The notes under the pieces: generated by a model
Seen by the model: the letters and a program-made list of their open reading frames with translations, nothing else
Databases searched by the model: none
What the model was told of the DNA's origin: nothing
Made by a program: the position numbers and the translations under genes
Assembly: GCA_003693705.1 (NCBI GenBank)
Contig: RBZT01000578.1
Location: forward strand, 186,001-250,000
Source of the DNA: Polymyxa betae
Taxonomy: Eukaryota; Endomyxa; Phytomyxea; Plasmodiophorida; Plasmodiophoridae
Length of the DNA stretch: 64,000 bases
Direction of reading: 5' to 3'
In this document: positions 57,959 through 64,000 of the stretch, piece after piece
Numbering within the stretch: the first letter of the stretch is position 1
How the letters are laid out: each line of letters opens with the position of its first letter

Positions 57959-59403
57959 TTATATTAGCTGATCGATTTCCTCTAGTTTTGGTTCCAGTTT
58001 GGCCTCTGCTCGGAACCCTGATTTCCGGAAAGCAATTCTTTTCGATTCGTATTAATGAGGATCTGGATTTAGGCCTATCAGTTCTTGAGCGATTACGCTG
58101 GAATTGAGTTCGATATAATTGATTATAAGATTTCACTTGTAGCATGGACTGCAGTGATATAGATGCTAGCGAACAAGTCGAAGGTCTTGGAAACCGTTCG
58201 TTCTCTTTTCTAGGCGCTTGGTGAATTACAACACACTCTTCAGTGACGAATGACATGGATGATTTACGCCGCTGATTGATATTGATGGGGCATTGTCGGA
58301 TCATCATAGCAGACGAAAACCCATCATCAGCTTGGGAAGTGGGATATCTGGTTTGCAGCAACTCGATCAAACGGCGATAGCAACAGTCCAGCAATCTATC
58401 AAGGCAGTTGTAGAATATTAGGCGTTCAGGAGTCACAGGAATTGAACGGTTCTCATAGCTAGTCGTGCCTGGGTTTACATTTTACAAACTGGCCGCCTTC
58501 TCACAAGCGCTGCGCTACCTATGTCTTCGATCGGCAAGCGTTTTCCATGCCCCGAGCTGTAAACTATCAATTCAAAACGAGCGGAAAGCGAAAACCTCGA
58601 TTACCCTTGGTGAATTGCAAATACTTCTTCGACCTCACCATCTGCCGCTAAGATTTCCTCAATTGCTCCTCCTTGATGGCTGAAACAATTCGGTGCTCAA
58701 ACGTGACATAAACCATCTGCTTACATTGGCATTCTTATACCAGAAATTGCTAGAGCGCTAAATACAGGCTCGGCTCGCTTCATTCTCTTGGAACTGATAA
58801 TCCTGATTGGCTCATCATTTGAATGACCAATCTGAGTTCCTTTGATTCGTATGAAACAGAAGCTATTCTTCCATTCATCTAGATCCTCAGTTGTAAGTAT
58901 GTCGCTGTTTGATGATCGACCGGAAACCGCGTTTCGAAACGAGTTATCATGAACGTTGTCATATAGATAATCGTCTATTTGGTCCAGCAAAACTTGGATT
59001 GCGGATGACTGGTTCGTTATTGTCACTGACGCTTCCTATCATCCCCGTTCAATTCATCCGGCAGCGATGAGGGCTTCCAATAGAAATTTACATTGCATTG
59101 GATATCTATGGGCAATTCCGAGTCGAGTGTTGATGGGCAGGACCTCATCTGGTTCTGTAATCAGACTGCATTGGATTAGAGCCTGGCAAAATTTCAGAGT
59201 CAACTTTAGGAACTCGATCCATCGAAGTACGCGGTTATACTCACACCGATTGCTCCAAGACAGACATACAGATACAGCATACAGAAATTTCCTTTTGAAA
59301 TCATGATAGTTCTATCAGCGAATACAATCAGCATTAGCCAAGCAAGAATCTGCCGAAACAACTTCAATCCAAAACGAAGAAAGTTGAAGTCTTGTTTCGA
59401 CAT
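57959..59403 (-). CDS. unrecognised multi-exon protein with N-terminal membrane segments
   Basis: The start at 59403 (MSKQDFNFLRFGLKLFRQIL) leads into two hydrophobic segments. Exons then read IEPDEVLPINTRLGIAHRYP, LTITNQSSAIQVLLDQIDDY, DLDEWKNSFCFIRIKG, MPIHQGGAIEEILAADGEV, LQLGAWKTLADRRH, PVTPERLIFYNCLDRLLDCC and a final EAKLEPKLEEIDQLI with a stop at 57959. Every intron is 40-60 nt with GT..AG ends and keeps frame, so this is a real gene despite having no long ORF. I do not recognise the family. Joins near 58.0-58.2 kb are the least sure. Divergent from SF3B6, tail-to-tail with calmodulin. Confidence 0.5.
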
Positions 59404-59696
59404 CGACTATAATAATTTGAATGGGTCAGAACCGATAAAAGCAATTGATTGGTTTTGAATTCTATCACATAAATCAAGATAAGGTTTTTCTAGACCATCT
59501 ACTTACTAAAGTCAGAAATGTACCTAGAGAAGCTGTCCAACATTGGTAGCAATAAACTAGAGATGTGTTAGCTCATTGCTTTGGGAGTGCGGCCCTCTCT
59601 CTATGCCTCCCGGACTTCCTGACTTCGTGATTTCAACATCCATTCTCATTGAATCGTCAGTGACCAGATCTTATAACCGGTTCGAATTCGGTCTCG

Positions 59697-60197
59697 ATGT
59701 CGGCCGTCACTCCTCGGGGCGTAAGGATCTTTAACATTCCCTTCTGTGGCACAGGATGACGTATCTCGTTAGGTACGATTGGCGCCAGATGTCCATCGAT
59801 GCCTCTACATCAGAAATCTACCATTTAATCTGACGGCTGAGGAGTTATATGATTTGTTTGGGAAGTATGGTGCTATTCGACAGATCAGAAGGTACGAATT
59901 TAATTTTTTTGTCCGCGTTTGCTCAGTTTTGGCAACACAGAGGGTGTGATGCGACGACTCGTGGAACGGCTTTCGTTGTTTATGAAGATATCTATGATGC
60001 GAAAAATGCCTGCCAGCATCTGTCTGGATTTAACGTCAAGGGCAGGTATGGAGTTATGTTCAATTTTAGGTCTTGAGCGATGATTAATTCGATCATGCAG
60101 GTATATCATTGTTCTCTACTACAGTGCCGAACGGCACAAAAATGCAACAGCTAAAAAGCAGTTGGCGAAAGAGGAACAGTCCTCAGATTCTCAGTAA
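59697..60197 (+). CDS. SF3B6: splicing factor 3B subunit 6 (p14)
   Basis: SF3B6/p14 is the RRM protein of the U2 snRNP that contacts the branch-point adenosine. The first exon is MSAVTPRG, joined in phase to [20 protein letters not shown] (RNP2), [17 protein letters not shown], then [20 protein letters not shown] (RNP1) and [20 protein letters not shown] with a short Lys-rich tail; the stop is at 60197. Identity to animal p14 is high along the RRM. Introns are about 40-60 nt. The acceptor in front of RGCDATTRG is preferred over an upstream AG that would shift the frame. Its presence fits the intron-rich genome. Confidence 0.92.
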
Positions 60198-60228
60198 TTA
60201 TCATCACCCAGCTATCTCCTAATATATT

Positions 60229-60519
60229 TTATACAGTCCGATCATGTTTCATTCTGTCTTTGCAATATTTTAGGACTTCGTTTAATTTTGCGGATGCATA
60301 TCTATGAGTTTTAATTTGAATTGGGCAAATTGGTATTTGTTTGCTGACGTCTGGTTCTAACTGGAGAGCGGCTTGTTCATTCATTGACCTGAGTTGACCT
60401 TCTGTGTGACTCAACCGCATAGAACAGCAATCTTCATCAATGTGTTTGATGATCCATTTCGGATTTCCAAACCTTTTTGAAACATCTCTGAGCTTCTCCC
60501 AAAGACTTCGTTTCCTCAA
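60229..60519 (-). CDS. possible small protein, unrecognised
   Basis: A 96-codon minus frame without an ATG at its start (a TGA lies shortly upstream), so it would need a 5' exon. It is basic and looks protein-like in places (LWEKLRDVSKRFGNPKWI, ASAKLNEVLKYCKDRMKH). It lies 3' of SF3B6 and abuts the start of the next plus-strand gene at 60522. It may be antisense noise. Confidence 0.25.
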   Translation of the reverse strand: MRKRSLWEKLRDVSKRFGNPKWIIKHIDEDCCSMRLSHTEGQLRSMNEQAALQLEPDVSKQIPICPIQIKTHRYASAKLNEVLKYCKDRMKHDRTV

Positions 60520-60521
60520 AA

Positions 60522-61130
60522 ATGACGAAACTGTTCATGACCACAGTGTTGGTTATCACTTTAAGAGCGGTTTTTCCCCAGACTGAACTCCAATCTACAG
60601 CTGATCTTCAAACATACTGCAATTCTCGTACTCTTTCGTCGTCCTGTTCCAACAATATCTCGTTTCCGTTTTGCCAATGGGATTCCAGCTCTAACAGCTG
60701 CAGTTTCCTGTCAAGCTCATGCCCATCGGATCTGAGCGCTTCCGTCACCGCCGTTGCTTCGTGCGGTGCGACATCTTCGTATTCCTGTCCAACAGCATGT
60801 GTTCTTAGTGATGTTCAATTGAAGGCGGTCATATTGTCACGTGCTGGAATAACATCGTTCAGTAACTCGACTGAAACTTTGTCTTTAGCGACTTCCAGCC
60901 CGCAGGCAACACAGGCTTTTGCCGACTTGCTGTACTGCACTTTGAGCCTGCCATCCGACAAACTGTCTTCGTATGAGGCAGTCAACTGCTCAACCGTCAT
61001 CACCGATGACATGATCAACAAAGCTCTGGCAGCATTGAAGACGACGAAATCCTCTTCTTCTCCAAAAGATGCATTCATTTATAGCGCTTTGGCAGTGCTT
61101 GCAGTACTGTTTGTTGCTACATTAGGCTAA
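60522..61130 (+). CDS. Cys/Ser-rich surface protein with signal peptide and C-terminal GPI-type or TM tail
   Basis: A single exon of 202 codons. An N-terminal signal peptide (FMTTVLVITLRAVFP) leads into a mature part with about ten cysteines in the first half (YCNSRTLSSSCS, FCQWDSSSNSCSF), many Ser/Thr residues and several Asn-X-Ser/Thr glycosylation sites (NNIS, NSTE, NCST). It ends in a Ser-rich spacer and a hydrophobic tail (FIYSALAVLAVLFVATLG) with no cytoplasmic residues, the layout of a GPI-attachment signal; a simple TM anchor is the alternative. The window also encodes a GPI-synthesis enzyme (PIGB). No known family is recognised, so it is probably lineage-specific. Confidence 0.6.
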   Translation: MTKLFMTTVLVITLRAVFPQTELQSTADLQTYCNSRTLSSSCSNNISFPFCQWDSSSNSCSFLSSSCPSDLSASVTAVASCGATSSYSCPTACVLSDVQLKAVILSRAGITSFSNSTETLSLATSSPQATQAFADLLYCTLSLPSDKLSSYEAVNCSTVITDDMINKALAALKTTKSSSSPKDAFIYSALAVLAVLFVATLG

Positions 61131-61244
61131 GACTGATTTTGTAAATAAATTTTTTGTAAATTTGCTGAACAAAACGAAAATATGAATAGTTTTATGGGCG
61201 ACGAATAAGGATCGATAAATGTCAGAAGCGACATATCGACAGAT

Positions 61245-62107
61245 TTAGAAATAACGTGGACGTCGCTTACGGTACATGAATGCTTGCGTCAGAATAATAA
61301 CGTCCCAGAATACAAGGGCAACTGAGGCCAATATTGTTGGGAAGGTCTTCGTCCAGAATGTGCTGGCATCGCAAAGCAAGATGACTTGCAGACCCAGAGT
61401 AACATTACCAAGGATCATTAGAAATATCATACCGAGGCTAAGTTTCACCTCCTTATTCTGATAGTTCTGATAAATCTGAGGGGCTCGGGAGCAGAAGAAA
61501 ATCACACCGGCAATCCAGGAGAGAGCCGAACCAATTCCCTTTACGGTAGCAGACAGCTCTGGCGTATAATCACATCGATCGGTCGGATCCAAAACAGCCT
61601 CTAACAACGTCCGCGACGAGGCTGACGACGATGGGGTTGTCGATAGCGACAGGTAAGTGATAGGAGCGATTACTGATAGAGCGACTGCCGAGTATCGAGC
61701 CACATTAGATTTGGAGGATCTACTACGTCCATTGCCATAATATAAAACCTGGCTGGCAACAATTACGTTACAGAGGACAACGTATAAGCCTAACAACGAG
61801 ATGGGCAGAGGACTGTTGGTAAGGAAGCCGCCAAGGGACAAGCACAGACCGCCTAAGGTCCTAGACGCAAACGTCTATCAATTTGGAAAAAATCTCAGAT
61901 CACGACCTACGAGAGTCCAACAAAGCCCAGCGAGACGCCGTCGCCGAATTTTTGCTTGAAGTTCGTGATGATCTGTGGCAATAGCGCGAAGAACCATAGC
62001 ACCAAGCTGACTGCCCCAAAATAGTATGCAAGTTTTTCAGTCGGTGTATAAGCACTACAGCAACAGGATCAACAATCCAACCGTCGACAGTCAACCAAGT
62101 TTTGCAT
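61245..62107 (-). CDS. PQ-loop vacuolar/lysosomal cationic amino acid transporter
   Basis: PQ-loop proteins (SLC66A1/PQLC2, yeast Ypq1-3) export cationic amino acids from lysosome or vacuole. The first PQ motif is in FFALLPQIITNFKQKFGDGV, the second in FFCSRAPQIYQNYQNKEV, where the usual PQ dipeptide is followed by QNY. About seven hydrophobic helices are present. The two halves are joined by an intron from about 61913 to 61862. The start lies upstream of 62107 in an exon I could not fix; candidates with ATG lie near 62100. The region between the loops is Ser-rich. The C-terminus ends in a basic cytosolic tail (KRRPRYF). Confidence 0.8.
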
Positions 62108-62361
62108 CACCAGGAGCGAAAGACAGACCCGATCCATTGCGAATACTGATATCCGGACGGATGTGGCGGACACGTGCAATCGAGCATAATTTGTTTGGAG
62201 ATTCAAAAATAGAATATGAAAATGAGAATCAGCTGTGAGACAGCGAAAGGGATCCCGGCTTCAGGTTCCGACGGATGCGACAGTGAGAAAGGGCCGCGGA
62301 CTTGATTAATCCGCAGCCGATTTCCAAATTGTACAACGTTACCTCATCACTCTCCTTGATC

Positions 62362-63913
62362 ATGCCTATCGACGTCAACGATATTCGCGACTATAGGCCA
62401 GATGGCGATTCCGCCAAGGTTCGCGAACTGCTTCGTCGTCGATTCCAGTCGCCGGATATTCTTGATGAGCTCGTCAAGATCGATGAGGCCTGGCGTGTGG
62501 CCGCCTTCGAGGTTGATAACCTGAACAAGGAGCGGAATGCGATCTCGAAGGAGGTTGGCATGCTGAAGAAGGCGAAGAAGGATGCGAGCGAACTGATGGA
62601 GAAAGCAAAGCTGCTGCCGGAACGCATCCAGGCTGCCGAGAAAAAGTTCGTCATACCGGTTTTATTATGAATTTGTTTTTATTTTCGTTAGGCGTGATGA
62701 CCTTGCTGCTGATCTTACACGCCGCATCAAGACAATTGGCAATTATGTCCACGATAGGTAATCGCTATACAGACTGGTCGCCAATTTGTGAAATGACCGT
62801 CGCGTTCAGTGTCCCTGTGAGCGATAACGAAGATGACAATGTCATTGTAAAAACATTCGGGACCTGCAAAGAGACGCAGCCATGGATGATGCATCATCAC
62901 GAACTCTTATATCAGATCGGCGGCTATGAGCCTGAAGCCGGCGCTGATGTTGCTGGACATCGCGCCTATTTCCTTACAGGACCGGCTGTCTTGCTTAACC
63001 AGGCTCTCATCAATTATGGTCTTGCGTTCCTCACCAAACGACAATGTCAGCTCTCTTTTCCGTGATGTGGTTTGATATTAATTGCGGGCTTAGATACCCC
63101 GATTCAGCCTCCTTTCTTCATGAACCAAGAGGTTATGGCTGAAACTGCTCAGCTCGAAGAATTTCACGAAGCCCTGTATAAAGTCATGGGCCACGATGAC
63201 GACACTGCTAACCTCAAATATCTGATCGCTACATCGGAGCAGCCGATTTCCGCTCTGAACAGAAACAAATGGATCAACCCGAAAGACCTGCCTCTGAAGT
63301 ATGCTGGAATTTCAACCTGTTTCCGTCGTGAGGTACATCATGATTGCTTTGTTCAGCTATGATGCTCAATGGAATCAATTAGGCGGGATCTCATGGTCGT
63401 GACGCTTGGGGTATCTTCCGAGTTCACCAATTCGAGAAAGTCGAGCAGTTCGTTGTCACAGAGCCCGAGAAATCCTGGGAGATGATGGAGGAGATGATCG
63501 GCGCTGCTCAGGAGTTCTATCAATCGCTTGGTCTATCTTACCGAGTTGTCAATATTGTCTCGGGTGTCTTAAACAACGCCGCTGCGAAGAAATACGACCT
63601 GGAAGCCTGGTTCCCGACTTTGGGCGTCTACCGCGAGCTTGTCTCGTGCTCGAACTGCACTGATTATCAAGCTCGGGCGATGGAAACTCGTCTGGGCACC
63701 AAAGATGTGAAGGCGACGCGCAAGGCCTATGTTCATATGTTGAACGCGACGTTGACCGCAACTGAACGTACGATCTGTTGCCTTTTGGAGAACTACCAAA
63801 CCGAAACTGGCGTTGTGGTCCCTGAAGTTCTGCGTCCTTTCATGGGCGGGATTGATTTCATGCCTTTTGTTCGGAAGTGGACCAGCAAGACCAGCCATCA
63901 AGCCCAGAAATAA
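62362..63913 (+). CDS. SARS1: cytosolic seryl-tRNA synthetase
   Basis: Exons 62362-62645, 62692-62757, 62810-63045, 63094-63332 and 63383-63913 join in frame into exactly 452 codons (451 aa; yeast 462). The N-terminal tRNA-binding coiled coil ([19 protein letters not shown]) precedes the class II core: motif 1 region [14 protein letters not shown], motif 2 [19 protein letters not shown] with the ATP-binding Arg residues, [20 protein letters not shown], and motif 3 [19 protein letters not shown] with its Arg (the family has [20 protein letters not shown]). An intron splits motif 2 at FRRE|AGSHG. Introns are 46-52 nt. The start was chosen by alignment with MVLDIN-type family starts. Confidence 0.95.
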
Positions 63914-64000
63914 ATACTCATACCATTGTCCTAAAGAATTGATTCAGCCCTAAGATAAGTCTTTCAGGCATTCTTTAATTACTTGCATCCATTATTAGAG

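Overview
This window is nuclear DNA from a eukaryote with a compact, gene-dense, intron-rich genome. About 36 protein-coding genes can be supported in 64 kb, most a few hundred bases apart and on both strands. Nearly all are split by very short spliceosomal introns: those I could place exactly are about 43-95 nt, with loose 5' sites (GTAAGT, GTATTT, GTCCGA, GTGTCT, GTTTTA, GTCGG) and 3' sites ending TAG, CAG, AAG or GAG. No rRNA, tRNA, transposon or CRISPR array was found. The protein set (calmodulin, MDC1-type FHA/BRCT protein, CABIN1/Hir3, NPRL2, CC2D1, CEP104, Tctex-type dynein light chain, ZFP36-type CCCH protein, kinesin-8) suggests a unicellular opisthokont or similar lineage. CEP104 is normally a ciliary-tip protein, so a flagellated stage is plausible. 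I cannot assign a species.

Layout. 1-2.5 kb: a truncated AT-hook ORF, an unresolved stretch and a small HMG-box protein. 2.5-15.97 kb is almost all minus strand: HIR subunit CABIN1/Hir3, an unresolved gene, ALG7, Elongator subunit ELP6, GATOR1 subunit NPRL2, an MPD1-like ER thioredoxin protein and an MDC1-like checkpoint protein. 16.3-30.4 kb: a HEAT/ARM protein, GPI mannosyltransferase PIGB/GPI10, a Lys/RS-rich nuclear protein, FIG4 phosphatase, a CEP104-like protein, a coiled-coil protein, prefoldin 1 and an Iojap/RsfS (MALSU1) protein. 30.4-49.7 kb: an unknown ORF, a WD40 protein, a coiled-coil protein, cohesin kleisin RAD21, eRF1 methyltransferase MTQ2/HEMK2, an F-box membrane protein, CC2D1, a Tctex light chain, an unknown protein, a CCCH zinc-finger protein and kinesin-8. 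49.7-64 kb: a small unknown protein, MSP1/ATAD1, tail-anchored E2 UBE2J2/UBC6, a Ser-rich protein, a secreted Cys-rich protein, an RluA-type pseudouridine synthase, calmodulin, an unrecognised membrane protein, SF3B6, a Cys-rich surface protein, a PQ-loop transporter and cytosolic SerRS.

Functional themes are those of ordinary cells: chromatin and genome maintenance (Hir3, MDC1-like, RAD21, HMG), secretory pathway and ER/mitochondrial quality control (ALG7, MPD1-like, PIGB, UBE2J2, MSP1), nutrient/endolysosome control (NPRL2, FIG4, CC2D1, PQ-loop), microtubules (kinesin-8, DYNLT, CEP104-like, prefoldin) and translation (SerRS, ELP6, MTQ2, MALSU1). I see no operon-like defence or biosynthetic system. 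The least ordinary items are an F-box/multi-TM fusion, a decayed 118-bp tandem duplication over the MSP1 C-terminus, two lineage-specific Cys-rich secreted proteins, telo-box motifs in promoters, and introns that repeatedly cut catalytic motifs.

Exon joins were inferred by eye from reading frame, GT..AG ends and family similarity. Coordinates given for spliced genes are outer limits; exons are listed where I could fix them.
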